A stretch of 39,910 nt of DNA from Oscillospiraceae bacterium (GTDB lineage Bacteria > Bacillota > Clostridia > Oscillospirales > Oscillospiraceae): positions 1 to 39,910 of the forward strand of contig CADBYZ010000043.1 in assembly GCA_902799075.1 (NCBI GenBank). The letters are read 5' to 3'. Made by a program: the position numbers and the translations under genes. This document shows, one piece after another, positions 17,763 through 25,845 of this stretch (position 1 is the first letter of the stretch; each line of letters begins with the position of its first letter). The notes beneath the pieces are model-generated. The model did no database searches, was not told where the DNA came from, and worked only from the letters and a program-made list of their open reading frames with translations.

Positions 17763-18803
17763 ATGGCCTACAGCATCTCCCGCGTCTCCCCTTCCGATCA
17801 GCGCGCGCTGAAGCAGGTGGACGCGCTTTTGCAGCAGGAGGGTATACAGCGCGACGGAAATCTCGACTATATCGCGGCGATGTACGACGAGGACTACCGC
17901 GTCATTGCCACCGGCTCCTGCTTCGGCAACACCCTGCGCTGTTTCGCCGTGAGCCACGAGCACCAGGGCGAGGGTCTGCTCAACCAGGTCATCACCCACC
18001 TCATCGAGGTGCAGCACGAGCGCGGCAATCTGTCCCTGTTCCTGTACACCAAGATCGCCTCGGCCAAGTTCTTCGGCGACCTGGGCTTTTATGAGATCGC
18101 GCGCGTGGACGGAACGCTCGTCTTCATGGAAAACCGCCGCGACGGTTTTAATAAATACCTTAAGCGCCTTGAACGGAGCCGGTCAGAGGGGAAATCCGCC
18201 GCCCTCGTGATGAACGCGAACCCCTTCACCCTGGGTCACCAGTACCTAGCCGAGACGGCGGCGGCTGCGTGCGATACGCTCCACCTGTTTGTGGTGAGCG
18301 AGGACGCAAGCCTCGTCCCCTTCTCCGTCCGCAAAGAGCTTGTGCGCCGCGGCACGGCCCACCTGCCCAATGTCGTCCTGCACGACAGCGGGCCCTACAT
18401 CATCAGCTCCGCCACCTTCCCGAGCTATTTTCTCAAGGACGAGGAGAAGGTCATCGAGGGCCATGCGCGGCTCGACCTGGAGATCTTCAAAAAAATCGCC
18501 GCGGCCCTGAACGTCACCGCCCGTTTTGTGGGCGAGGAGCCGACGAGTCAGGTCACGGGGCTTTACAACAAAATTATGGCCGAGGAGCTGCCCAAGGCCG
18601 GGATCGAGTGCCGTATCATCCCCCGCAAAGCCGACGGCGGACAGGCCATCAGCGCCTCTACCGTGCGCAAGGCCCTGCAGGAGGGCGACATGGAAACCTT
18701 CCGCCGCCTGGTGCCGGAGACCACCGCCGCCTGGTTTGAAAGCGAGGAGGCCGCGCCGGTACTCCAAAGCATCCGCGGAGCCGGAAACGTCATCCATTAT
18801 TAA
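17763..18803 (+). CDS. citC: [Citrate (pro-3S)-lyase] ligase, orphan
   Basis: CitC acetylates the prosthetic group of the citrate lyase acyl carrier protein, switching the lyase on. The 346-residue protein has an N-terminal GNAT-like domain (residues ~1-130, with HQGEGLLNQVITHLIE) and a C-terminal nucleotidyltransferase domain. The latter has the T-x-G-H motif in NANPFTLGHQYLAE and the ISASTVRKAL signature. GGAGG lies eight bases before the ATG. No citD, citE, citF or citX is in the window. It either acts on a lyase encoded elsewhere or has been kept for another acyl-transfer job. Confidence 0.88.
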   Translation: MAYSISRVSPSDQRALKQVDALLQQEGIQRDGNLDYIAAMYDEDYRVIATGSCFGNTLRCFAVSHEHQGEGLLNQVITHLIEVQHERGNLSLFLYTKIASAKFFGDLGFYEIARVDGTLVFMENRRDGFNKYLKRLERSRSEGKSAALVMNANPFTLGHQYLAETAAAACDTLHLFVVSEDASLVPFSVRKELVRRGTAHLPNVVLHDSGPYIISSATFPSYFLKDEEKVIEGHARLDLEIFKKIAAALNVTARFVGEEPTSQVTGLYNKIMAEELPKAGIECRIIPRKADGGQAISASTVRKALQEGDMETFRRLVPETTAAWFESEEAAPVLQSIRGAGNVIHY

Positions 18804-18868
18804 GGCAGCACCGCACAATCCGCTCATCACGCGCCTCCCGGAAAAACCATGCGCTGTTGCCTTGACCC

Positions 18869-18897
18869 TTGCTTTTTCGGTCTTCGCGCTGTATAAT
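18869..18897 (+). promoter_or_regulatory. Promoter of the MATE exporter gene
   Basis: TTGCTT (18869-18874), 17 bases, TATAAT (18892-18897), about 35 bases before the ATG. Confidence 0.6.
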
Positions 18898-18932
18898 GCC
18901 CCTCGCTTTGTGAAAGGCAGGGATCAACGCAG

Positions 18933-20300
18933 ATGAACGAAACACAGGATCTGACAAGGGGCAGCATTCTGGGAAAGCTGACGCGCTTCTTCTTTCCCAT
19001 CCTCATCGGTCAGCTCTTTTTCCAATTATACAATACCGTGGACGCCATCGTGGTCGGGCGCTGTCTCGGCCCGGCGGCCCTGGCGGCGGTGGGCGGCAGT
19101 CCTGCCGTCATCACCAATCTGGTCATCGGCTTCTTTACCGGTCTCGGCACCGGGGCGACCGTCGTGATTTCTCAGTACTACGGCGCACATGACGACGCGC
19201 AGCTCAGCCGCGCGGTGCATACCATCCTCTGCTTCTGCATGTTCGCGGGGGTGCTGCTGTCGGGGCTGGGTTGGCTGTCCGCCCCCTGGTCGCTGCGCGT
19301 GGTGAAGACCCCGGCGGACATCCTGACCGATTCCGCCGTGTACCTGCGCATCTACTATCTCGGCGCGGCGGGGATGCTGCTTTTCAACATCGGCTCCGGC
19401 ATATTGCGCGCGGTGGGCGATTCCCGCTGGCCGCTCATCTTCCTGGCTGTCTGCTGCCTTTTGAATATTGTGCTGGATCTGCTGTTTGTGGCGGTGCTGC
19501 CCTGGGGCGTGGCGGGCGCCGCGTGGGCGACGGGCATCTCCCTGACCTTCAGCGCGGTGCTGCTGCTCATCCACCTGAGCAGGGCAGACGGCCCCTGGCG
19601 CTTTCGCTTGAAGGAACTGCGCATCTATCCCGCGTCCCTCAAGCGCATCCTCTACCTGGGTGTCCCGGCGGCGGTACAGGGCTCGATGTACTCTCTCTCC
19701 AACATCATCATCCAGGCGGCAGTCAACAACTTCGGCACTGTGACGGTGGCTGCCTGGACCGCCATCGGCAAGTTTGACGCCCTCTTCTGGGTCACGAGCA
19801 ACGCCATGGGCACCGCGCTTTGCACCTTTGTGGGGCAAAACTTCGGTGCGGGCAAGTACGACCGCATGCGCAGAGGCGTAAAGCAGTGGCTGCTGACGGA
19901 CATCGGTATGACGATCTGTATTTCGGTGCTGCTTTTAAGTCTCGCGCCCTGGATGCTGCGCATGTTTTCCTCCGACCCCGAGGTCATAGCCCTGGCACGG
20001 AAGATGATGTGGTACTTTGCCCCCTTCTACGTGGTGTGGGTATTCATCGACATACTCTCCAATGCCCTGCGCGGGGCGGGGGATTCCTTCTGGCCCATGG
20101 TCATCAGCCTTGTCGGCGTGTGCCTGCTGCGCATTCTCTGGATCGCGCTGGTGGTGCCGCACTGGAACACCATTGCGGGCGTGAGCTTCAGCTATCCCTT
20201 TACCTGGGGCGTCACGGCGCTGGTGTATCTGATCTATTATCTCAAAGCCCCCTGGCTCGAGCGCTGCACGCGCGCGGCCCTGGGACACGCGCATGAATAA
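18933..20300 (+). CDS. MATE family efflux transporter
   Basis: A 455-residue, twelve-segment membrane antiporter that exports drugs or metabolites using a sodium or proton gradient. The N-terminal block LTRFFFPILIGQLFFQLYNTVDAIVVGRCLGPAALAAVGGS is the usual MatE signature. The two-fold repeat is seen again around KRILYLGVPAAVQGSMYSLSN. Length and topology are normal for the NorM/DinF-like clostridial group. It stands as a single gene between a promoter and a strong hairpin. Substrate unknown. Confidence 0.92.
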   Translation: MNETQDLTRGSILGKLTRFFFPILIGQLFFQLYNTVDAIVVGRCLGPAALAAVGGSPAVITNLVIGFFTGLGTGATVVISQYYGAHDDAQLSRAVHTILCFCMFAGVLLSGLGWLSAPWSLRVVKTPADILTDSAVYLRIYYLGAAGMLLFNIGSGILRAVGDSRWPLIFLAVCCLLNIVLDLLFVAVLPWGVAGAAWATGISLTFSAVLLLIHLSRADGPWRFRLKELRIYPASLKRILYLGVPAAVQGSMYSLSNIIIQAAVNNFGTVTVAAWTAIGKFDALFWVTSNAMGTALCTFVGQNFGAGKYDRMRRGVKQWLLTDIGMTICISVLLLSLAPWMLRMFSSDPEVIALARKMMWYFAPFYVVWVFIDILSNALRGAGDSFWPMVISLVGVCLLRILWIALVVPHWNTIAGVSFSYPFTWGVTALVYLIYYLKAPWLERCTRAALGHAHE

Positions 20301-20307
20301 AGACGAC

Positions 20308-20335
20308 ACGGGAGCGGCCGCTTGGCCGCTCCCGT
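20308..20335. terminator. Bidirectional terminator between the MATE and GT2 genes
   Basis: Perfect 12-bp GC-rich stem (20308-20319 with 20324-20335, four-base loop) between two convergent genes that end at 20300 and 20340. Confidence 0.75.
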
Positions 20336-20339
20336 TGAT

Positions 20340-21302
20340 TTATTCTTTTTCGTCCCAGGTCCGCTCACTGATGATGTAGCGCGGGCGCTGCTTGGTCTCC
20401 ATGTAGATCTTGCCGATGTACTCGGCGATGACGCCGAGGCAGAGGATCTGCACGCCGCTGACGAAACAGATGATGCAGGTCATGCTGGCCCAGCCGGGGA
20501 CGGACCTGCCGCACAGCGCGGTGATAAGCGCCCAGATGCAGAACAGAAAGCTCACCAGGGCGATCACGAAGCCGAGGCCGAAGATCATGCTCAGGGGCTT
20601 GACGGAGAGACTGGTCACGCCGTCGACCGCAAGGCCGATCATCTTTTTGAGCGGATAGTGGCTCTCGCCCGCCATGCGCTCGGCTCTCGAGTAGCTGACG
20701 GAGGTGGACTTAAAGCCCACCAGCGGCACCATGCCGCGAAGATAGAGGTTGACCTCTTTGAAATTGGCAAACTCCTTGAGGACACGGGCCGAGATGAGAC
20801 GGTAGTCGGCGTGGTTGAAGACCACCTCCGCCCCCATCATGGCGAGGAACTTATAAAAGCTCTCGGCGGTGAAGCGCTTGAAGAAGGTGTCGGTCTCGCG
20901 GCTGGAGCGCACGCCGTACACCACATCGCAGCCGTCGAGATAGGCGTCCACCATCTTGTCCATGGCGTTGATGTCGTCCTGGCCGTCGCAGTCGATGGAG
21001 ATGGTGATGTCGCATTTATCCTTGGCCTCCATAAGGCCCGCGAGCACCGCGTTCTGGTGGCCGCGGTTGCGGCTCTGGCAGATGCCGATATAGTGCTCGT
21101 CCTGCTTTGCGAGCATGCGGATGATGTCCCAGGTGCGGTCGCGGCTGCCGTCGTTGACGAAGAGGACGCGGCTGTCCGGGGTGATCTTGCCCGCTTGGGC
21201 AAGGCTCAGGATCTTATTGAGAAACAGCGGAGCCGTGATGGGCAGCACCGCCTCCTCGTTATAGCAGGGGATGACGATAAAAAGGCGCGGGGTCTTGTTC
21301 AT
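20340..21302 (-). CDS. GT2 family polyprenyl-phosphate glycosyltransferase (DPM1/GtrB-like)
   Basis: Likely transfers a sugar from a nucleotide donor to undecaprenyl phosphate at the membrane. The 320 residues have an N-terminal GT-A domain (VIPCYNEEAVLP, FVNDGSRDRTWD, DCDGQDD as the DXD region). Two C-terminal transmembrane helices follow (FGLGFVIALVSFLFCIWALI and MTCIICFVSGVQILCLGVIAEYIG). The start overlaps the stop of the upstream GT-C gene by four bases. The lipid-linked sugar it makes is an obvious donor for that neighbour, although the coupling is inference. Confidence 0.9.
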   Translation of the reverse strand: MNKTPRLFIVIPCYNEEAVLPITAPLFLNKILSLAQAGKITPDSRVLFVNDGSRDRTWDIIRMLAKQDEHYIGICQSRNRGHQNAVLAGLMEAKDKCDITISIDCDGQDDINAMDKMVDAYLDGCDVVYGVRSSRETDTFFKRFTAESFYKFLAMMGAEVVFNHADYRLISARVLKEFANFKEVNLYLRGMVPLVGFKSTSVSYSRAERMAGESHYPLKKMIGLAVDGVTSLSVKPLSMIFGLGFVIALVSFLFCIWALITALCGRSVPGWASMTCIICFVSGVQILCLGVIAEYIGKIYMETKQRPRYIISERTWDEKE

Positions 21303-22714
21303 TGCGTTCTCCTTTCCTCCCCGGCAAAGCCGAGGGCGGCGAAGATGATGAGGATGGGGATAAGGGAATAGTGGTAGCGGTCGGAAACCTCCACCAGCAT
21401 GTGGGCAAGCGTCAGGCCCAGAAAGTACAGCGGCAGCAGCAATCCCGCGCCGAGCCGTCTTGACCGGAACAGGCGCACGACGCCCGCAATGGCGGCGAGG
21501 AACACGCCGTAGTAAAACACGTTGCACACGCCCATGCAGAGCTTCACAAAGCGCTCAGAGCGTGTGAAGCGGTAGGTGTAGCCGCCCAGCTGGTCGGCGC
21601 CGAGGAAGGAAAAGAGCTTCACGGCAAACAGCTTCGGGAAGTTGATGCCGGAGGCAAGGCGCTCCTTCAGATGGGGGATCATGCTCTCCTGGGCCTCGGG
21701 CGCGGATTTGCCCTGCTTGAGGTAGGCGGTCAGCAGATCCATGTCCTCCTCGGCGTAGCAGCCGCCGGTGGCCTCGTTGAAGCCCACGTAGACGTTATAC
21801 CAGGGGACGGAGGCGATCTCCTGCCCGAGGATTCTTTCCACATGCCGGTCCCAGAGTGAGCCGGTCGCCCGAAACGCCGCCGTCATTACAAAAAATGCTG
21901 CGAGCCAGAGCGCCCAGAGCCGGGCGTTCTTTGCCTTTTCTCCCCGCAGGAAGACGATCCACAGCGCCGCCGCGATCACGAGGATCAGCGCGATGGGCCG
22001 CACCAGGTTGATCGCCGCGAGCAGCAGCCCGAGCGCGAGCGCGAGCAGCAGCGCGGCCAGGGGTCTTTTTTCGATCAGCTCCTCCAGCCGCAGAAACAGC
22101 CGGAAAAACAGCAGGATCAAACAGGTATAGATCGGCTCGGAAAATACGAGCGAGCCGAGCATCAGCTTGCACGGCGTGACGGCCCACAAAAGCGCCGCGA
22201 GAAAGGCCGCCCGCTCATTGATAAGCTCCCTTGAAAGCCTCCAAACGAGGCCGCAGCTCAAGGTCGTGAGCACGACGTTGAACACCGTCACCGCGAGCAC
22301 CGATTCCCCGAACACGCGCTGCAGCGCGCTCAGGATCGTGGCGGTGCCGAGGATGTGGGGGTACATGGCGACATACCAGGCGTCGGGGATCTCGGTGCCG
22401 TTTGCCAGCGCCCGGGCCACGTCCCAGTACTCCTGATAGTCGCTGAAGGGCTCGATGCGCACGGCAAGCACCCAGGCGAGGTTCACGATAAAGCACAGGC
22501 CCATCGCCCAAAGCGCCGTGTGCTTCGGCACGGGAAGCGCATTGCGGCGCAGGAGTCCATACAGTCCCGCCGCCCATCCGGCCCCCAGGATAAGGGCCAG
22601 GAGGTAGGAATGGGCGGTGAGTCCCTCGCGCACGACAAGGCACAGGGTAAGTCCCAGCAGCCCGAGCAGGATGCCCAGCATGATCCGCTTGAAACAGACG
22701 GACGCTTTTTCCAT
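21299..22714 (-). CDS. GT-C family membrane glycosyltransferase (PMT/ArnT-like)
   Basis: A 471-residue protein with about ten to twelve transmembrane segments. The first outside loop carries acidic residues (VRIEPFSDYQEYWDVARAL), as in dolichyl- or undecaprenyl-phosphate-sugar-dependent GT-C enzymes. It would move a sugar from a lipid carrier onto a cell-surface acceptor. The ATG has GGAG six bases upstream and lies only 17 bases after deoD. The three genes deoD, GT-C and GT2 therefore look cotranscribed. The acceptor cannot be read from the sequence. Confidence 0.78.
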   Translation of the reverse strand: MEKASVCFKRIMLGILLGLLGLTLCLVVREGLTAHSYLLALILGAGWAAGLYGLLRRNALPVPKHTALWAMGLCFIVNLAWVLAVRIEPFSDYQEYWDVARALANGTEIPDAWYVAMYPHILGTATILSALQRVFGESVLAVTVFNVVLTTLSCGLVWRLSRELINERAAFLAALLWAVTPCKLMLGSLVFSEPIYTCLILLFFRLFLRLEELIEKRPLAALLLALALGLLLAAINLVRPIALILVIAAALWIVFLRGEKAKNARLWALWLAAFFVMTAAFRATGSLWDRHVERILGQEIASVPWYNVYVGFNEATGGCYAEEDMDLLTAYLKQGKSAPEAQESMIPHLKERLASGINFPKLFAVKLFSFLGADQLGGYTYRFTRSERFVKLCMGVCNVFYYGVFLAAIAGVVRLFRSRRLGAGLLLPLYFLGLTLAHMLVEVSDRYHYSLIPILIIFAALGFAGEERRTQ

Positions 22715-22731
22715 GGTTTACTCCGTTGGTT

Positions 22732-23448
22732 TTATTTCTCCATTTTGACCGCCGTATCCAGGGCGATTTTGATCATCTCGTTGAAGCCGGTCTGGCGCTC
22801 CTCGGCGCTCAGCTCCTCCTGCTTGAACAGGTGGTCGGAGATGGTGCAGATGCACAGGGCGCGCTTTCCGAAATACGCGGCGTTGGCGTAAAGGGCGGCA
22901 GCCTCCATCTCGACGGCCAACACGCCCATCCGGCGCACGGCCAGGGTGCCCTCGTAGCCCTGGGGGTGGTAGAAGTTATCCGAGGAGTAGATGTTGCCCA
23001 CATGCCAGGTGGCGCCGTGCTCCTCGGCGGTTTCCATGGCGTAGCGGAGCAGCGTGGGGTCTGCGATGGGGGCGAAGGTGCCGGGGAAATTAAAGTGCTC
23101 CATATAGTTGCTGTTTGTGCAGGCGCCCTGGGCGATGACAATATCCATGACATTGATGTCGTCCTGCAGCGCGCCGGCGGAGCCGATGCGGATGATGTTC
23201 TCCACATTATAGGAGTCATAGAGCTCCCAGCTGTAGATGCCGATGGCGGGCATGCCCATACCGGAGGCCATCACGCTCACCGGCACGCCCTTCCATTTGC
23301 CGGTATAGCCCTGCACGCCGCGCACATTGTTGACGAGCACAGGGTCGGTCAGGAAGTTTTCCGCAATGAATTTGGAGCGCAGCGGATCGCCGGGCATTAA
23401 AACGGTCTTGGCAAAATCGCCGGGTCTGGCACTGTTATGGGGGGTCAT
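22732..23448 (-). CDS. deoD: Purine-nucleoside phosphorylase, DeoD type
   Basis: Splits purine nucleosides with phosphate in salvage. The 238-residue length fits the hexameric class. Motifs are VLMPGDPLRSKFIAENF, YTGKWKGVPVSVMASGMGMPAIGIYSWEL, the RIGSAGALQ phosphate site, and VLAVEMEAAALY with the nucleoside-binding Met-Glu. The catalytic aspartate is in CTISDHLF. The ATG at 23448 (MTPHNSARPGDFAK) has GGAGG seven bases upstream. It leads a likely operon with two glycosyltransferases, an unexpected pairing. Confidence 0.95.
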   Translation of the reverse strand: MTPHNSARPGDFAKTVLMPGDPLRSKFIAENFLTDPVLVNNVRGVQGYTGKWKGVPVSVMASGMGMPAIGIYSWELYDSYNVENIIRIGSAGALQDDINVMDIVIAQGACTNSNYMEHFNFPGTFAPIADPTLLRYAMETAEEHGATWHVGNIYSSDNFYHPQGYEGTLAVRRMGVLAVEMEAAALYANAAYFGKRALCICTISDHLFKQEELSAEERQTGFNEMIKIALDTAVKMEK

Positions 23449-23490
23449 GATGATTCCTCCTTGTATTTTATTATGTTGTGGTTTTTCTAT

Positions 23491-23518
23491 ATTATATAGC
23501 AGAAATCGCAAAAGTCAA
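23491..23518 (-). promoter_or_regulatory. Promoter of deoD
   Basis: Minus strand TTGACT (23513-23518), 16 bases, TATAAT (23491-23496); close to consensus. Confidence 0.72.
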
Positions 23519-23596
23519 ACCTGATGAAAAAAGTGGACTTTTCACTTTCCACTTTCTATGTTAGAATGTCCAAAAACGAAACCGGAGGCAGGGACT

Positions 23597-24820
23597 ATGA
23601 AGCAGACGCGGGAGTATCCGCTTTTCACCGTGAGCAAAAAGGGGACGCGCTGGGTCGAGGGCGGGCACCCCTGGATCTACGCCGAGGAGATCCTTTCCAA
23701 GAGCGCGGAGCCGGAAAACGGGGCGCTGGCGGACGCCGTGAGCGAGGGCGGCAAATACCTCGGCACGGGGCTATACAGCCGCGAGAGCAAGATCGGCCTG
23801 CGCCTTCTCTCCCATAACGCAAATGACCGCTTTGACGAAGCCTTCTGGCGGCGGCGCATCCAATACGCCTGGGACTACCGCAAGACCGTGCTGGACACGG
23901 AGGACCTTGCCTGCTGCCGCGTGATCTTCGGCGAGGCAGACGGCTTTCCCGGTCTCACGGTGGACAGATTCTCCGATCTTCTTGTGGCCCAGACGCTGTC
24001 CGTAGGGATGGAGCGGCTCAAGGACACGATCTTCCCGCTGCTTGCGGAGGTCCTGCGCGCGGACGGGCAGCGCATCTCCGGCATCTTTGAGCGAAACGAC
24101 GCCGCCATCCGCGCTCTCGAGGGGCTGGAGCAGGGCAAGGGCTGGTACGTCCTGCCCGGTGAGACCGCGCCGGAGAGCGCCGTGACCGAGATCTGCGAGA
24201 ACGGCATCTATTACGCCGTCGATGTGGAAAACGGGCAGAAGACCGGCTTCTTCCTCGACCAGAAGTACAACCGCCGGGCCGTTGCGCGGCTGGCCCGGGG
24301 CCGCCGGGTGCTCGACTGCTTTACGCATACCGGCTCCTTCGCCCTCAACGCGGCCCTTGGCGGGGCTGAGCACGTGACGGCGGTGGACGTGTCCGAGAGT
24401 GCCATCGCCATGGCGGAGGCAAACGCCAGGCGAAACGGCCTCGAAGGGCGCATGGATTTTGTGGCGGCGGACGTGTTCGAGCTTCTGCCGACCGTCAAAA
24501 AGGGCGACTATGATTTCATCATCCTCGATCCCCCGGCCTTCACCAAATCCCGTAAAACCGCCAAAAACGCCGAGAAGGGGTACAAGGAAATCAATCTCCG
24601 CGCCCTAAAGGCTCTGCCGCGCGGCGGGTATTTTGCCACCGCCTCCTGCAGCCACTTCATGCCCGCCGAGCAGTTTGAAAAAATGCTGCGCGCGGCGGCT
24701 GTGGACGCGGGCGTGGAGCTCAGGCAGATCGAGGCCCGCCAGCAGGCCCCGGACCACCCGATCCTCTGGAACGTGCCGGAGACGGACTATTTGAAGTTTT
24801 ATCTTTTCCAGGTCGTATAA
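23597..24820 (+). CDS. Class I SAM-dependent rRNA methyltransferase, RlmI type
   Basis: A 407-residue protein of the family that makes m5C1962 in 23S rRNA. It has an N-terminal PUA-type RNA-binding domain (SKKGTRWVEGGHPWIYAEEIL), a central EEHAD-like region and a C-terminal Rossmann methyltransferase. The latter has VLDCFTHTGSFALNAALGGA and the motif IV segment ILDPPAFTKS, with the catalytic Cys in ATASCSHFM. The start at 23597 (MKQTREYPLFTV) has GGAGG nine bases upstream and is preferred to longer in-frame starts. It is a single gene ending in a clear terminator. Confidence 0.88.
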   Translation: MKQTREYPLFTVSKKGTRWVEGGHPWIYAEEILSKSAEPENGALADAVSEGGKYLGTGLYSRESKIGLRLLSHNANDRFDEAFWRRRIQYAWDYRKTVLDTEDLACCRVIFGEADGFPGLTVDRFSDLLVAQTLSVGMERLKDTIFPLLAEVLRADGQRISGIFERNDAAIRALEGLEQGKGWYVLPGETAPESAVTEICENGIYYAVDVENGQKTGFFLDQKYNRRAVARLARGRRVLDCFTHTGSFALNAALGGAEHVTAVDVSESAIAMAEANARRNGLEGRMDFVAADVFELLPTVKKGDYDFIILDPPAFTKSRKTAKNAEKGYKEINLRALKALPRGGYFATASCSHFMPAEQFEKMLRAAAVDAGVELRQIEARQQAPDHPILWNVPETDYLKFYLFQVV

Positions 24821-24824
24821 AGAG

Positions 24825-24852
24825 AATCCGTGCAGCCAGGGCTGTACGGATT
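24825..24852. terminator. Bidirectional terminator
   Basis: Stem AATCCGT (24825-24831) with ACGGATT (24846-24852), plus an inner CAGC/GCTG, followed by TTCTTT on the plus strand and TCTCTTT on the minus strand. Serves the convergent methyltransferase and AraC genes. Confidence 0.75.
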
Positions 24853-24856
24853 TTCT

Positions 24857-25699
24857 TTATTCCCCCTTGCCCAGCATCTTGCCGGGGCTGACGCCGAAGC
24901 TCTCCTTGAAGGCCCGGTGGAAGGCGGAGTAGTCCCCGAAGCCGCTGTCGGCGGCGGCCTTGGCGGCGGGGGTGCCCTCGCGGATGAGGCGGGCGGCGTG
25001 CATGAGGCGCTTTTGCCGCACGTAGGCGTGGACGGTGGAGCCGGTCTGTGCTTTAAACAATCGCATGAAATGGTAGGGGCTCAGATAGACGCGCTCGGCC
25101 AGGGCCTCCACGGTGAGCGCTTCCGGGAAATGCTCGTTGATGTAGCTCAGGGCCTCCTGCACCTTGGGGTCGCCGCGGGCCTCGAGGCGCTCGGGCGCGG
25201 CCTCGTGCAGGCGGTTTACCCGGATGAGCAGCTGGATGATCAGCGTCTCGCGCATGGTCTGGGCGCCGAGGCGGGTGTCCGAGGCGGCTTTCTCATATGC
25301 TTCGACGGCGGTCTTCAATTCCGAAAGCTGCTCCTCCGTGGCGGTGAGCAGATAGCGGCGGTGCCTGTCCGCCTGGTCGAAGCAGTCCATCAGTCCCGCG
25401 CCGGGGAAGGCCCGCTCGAAATACCGCCGGTCGAGATAGAGGATGATGCGCTCATAAGGGCGGCTGCGGTCGATGACGGCCTTGTGGATGGCATGGTGGC
25501 GCACCAGCAGCACCGACCAGGGCGGCAGGTCATAGCTCTGCTCCTCCACCAGATAGTTGACGCTGCCTTCGAGCAGGATGACCAGCTTGTCAAATTCGTG
25601 AAAGTGAAAATCCAGCTCCTGCCCCGCCGTATCCTTCAAATGAAAATAGTGAAAGCTCTCGCGCAGATAGCCCGCGCGGTTGATATTTGACTCTGCCAT
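24857..25699 (-). CDS. AraC family transcriptional regulator with cupin sensor domain
   Basis: A 280-residue regulator. The N-terminal ~100 residues form an AraC-type cupin for ligand sensing (LDFHFHEFDKLVILLEGSVNYLVEEQSYDLPPWSVLLV). The last ~100 residues hold the two helix-turn-helix motifs (LTVEALAERVYLSPYHFMRLFKAQTG and AAADSGFGDYSAFHRAFKESFGVSPGKM). The ATG at 25699 has GGAGG seven bases upstream. It is transcribed divergently from the dicarboxylate symporter and probably controls it through the repeats between them. The ligand is unknown, but a substrate of the symporter is a fair guess. Confidence 0.9.
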   Translation of the reverse strand: MAESNINRAGYLRESFHYFHLKDTAGQELDFHFHEFDKLVILLEGSVNYLVEEQSYDLPPWSVLLVRHHAIHKAVIDRSRPYERIILYLDRRYFERAFPGAGLMDCFDQADRHRRYLLTATEEQLSELKTAVEAYEKAASDTRLGAQTMRETLIIQLLIRVNRLHEAAPERLEARGDPKVQEALSYINEHFPEALTVEALAERVYLSPYHFMRLFKAQTGSTVHAYVRQKRLMHAARLIREGTPAAKAAADSGFGDYSAFHRAFKESFGVSPGKMLGKGE

Positions 25700-25736
25700 G
25701 ACAGTCCTCCGGACACTTTAACACATTACATCATGG

Positions 25737-25765
25737 AGTATACCGCAGTTTTTGCAAAGTATCAA
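25737..25765 (-). promoter_or_regulatory. Promoter of the AraC regulator gene
   Basis: Minus strand TTGATA (25760-25765), 17 bases, TATACT (25737-25742). One TTTGCAA repeat falls inside its spacer, which would suit autoregulation. Confidence 0.6.
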
Positions 25766-25790
25766 GCAGTGTTTGCAATTTACTTTGCAA
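25751..25790. promoter_or_regulatory. Three TTTGCAA repeats, candidate AraC operator
   Basis: TTTGCAA occurs at 25751-25757, 25772-25778 and 25784-25790. The first two are 21 bases apart, two helical turns, which is the usual arrangement of AraC half-sites. They lie between, and partly inside, the two divergent promoters. Confidence 0.5.
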
Positions 25791-25806
25791 ATCGTTCGCA
25801 TATAAT
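25779..25806 (+). promoter_or_regulatory. Promoter of the dicarboxylate symporter gene
   Basis: TTTACT (25779-25784), 16 bases, TATAAT (25801-25806), 39 bases before the ATG. The -35 box directly abuts two TTTGCAA repeats. Confidence 0.6.
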
Positions 25807-25845
25807 AGCATACAAGCAAAAACCAATTTGAAAGGGGTTTTCTCC

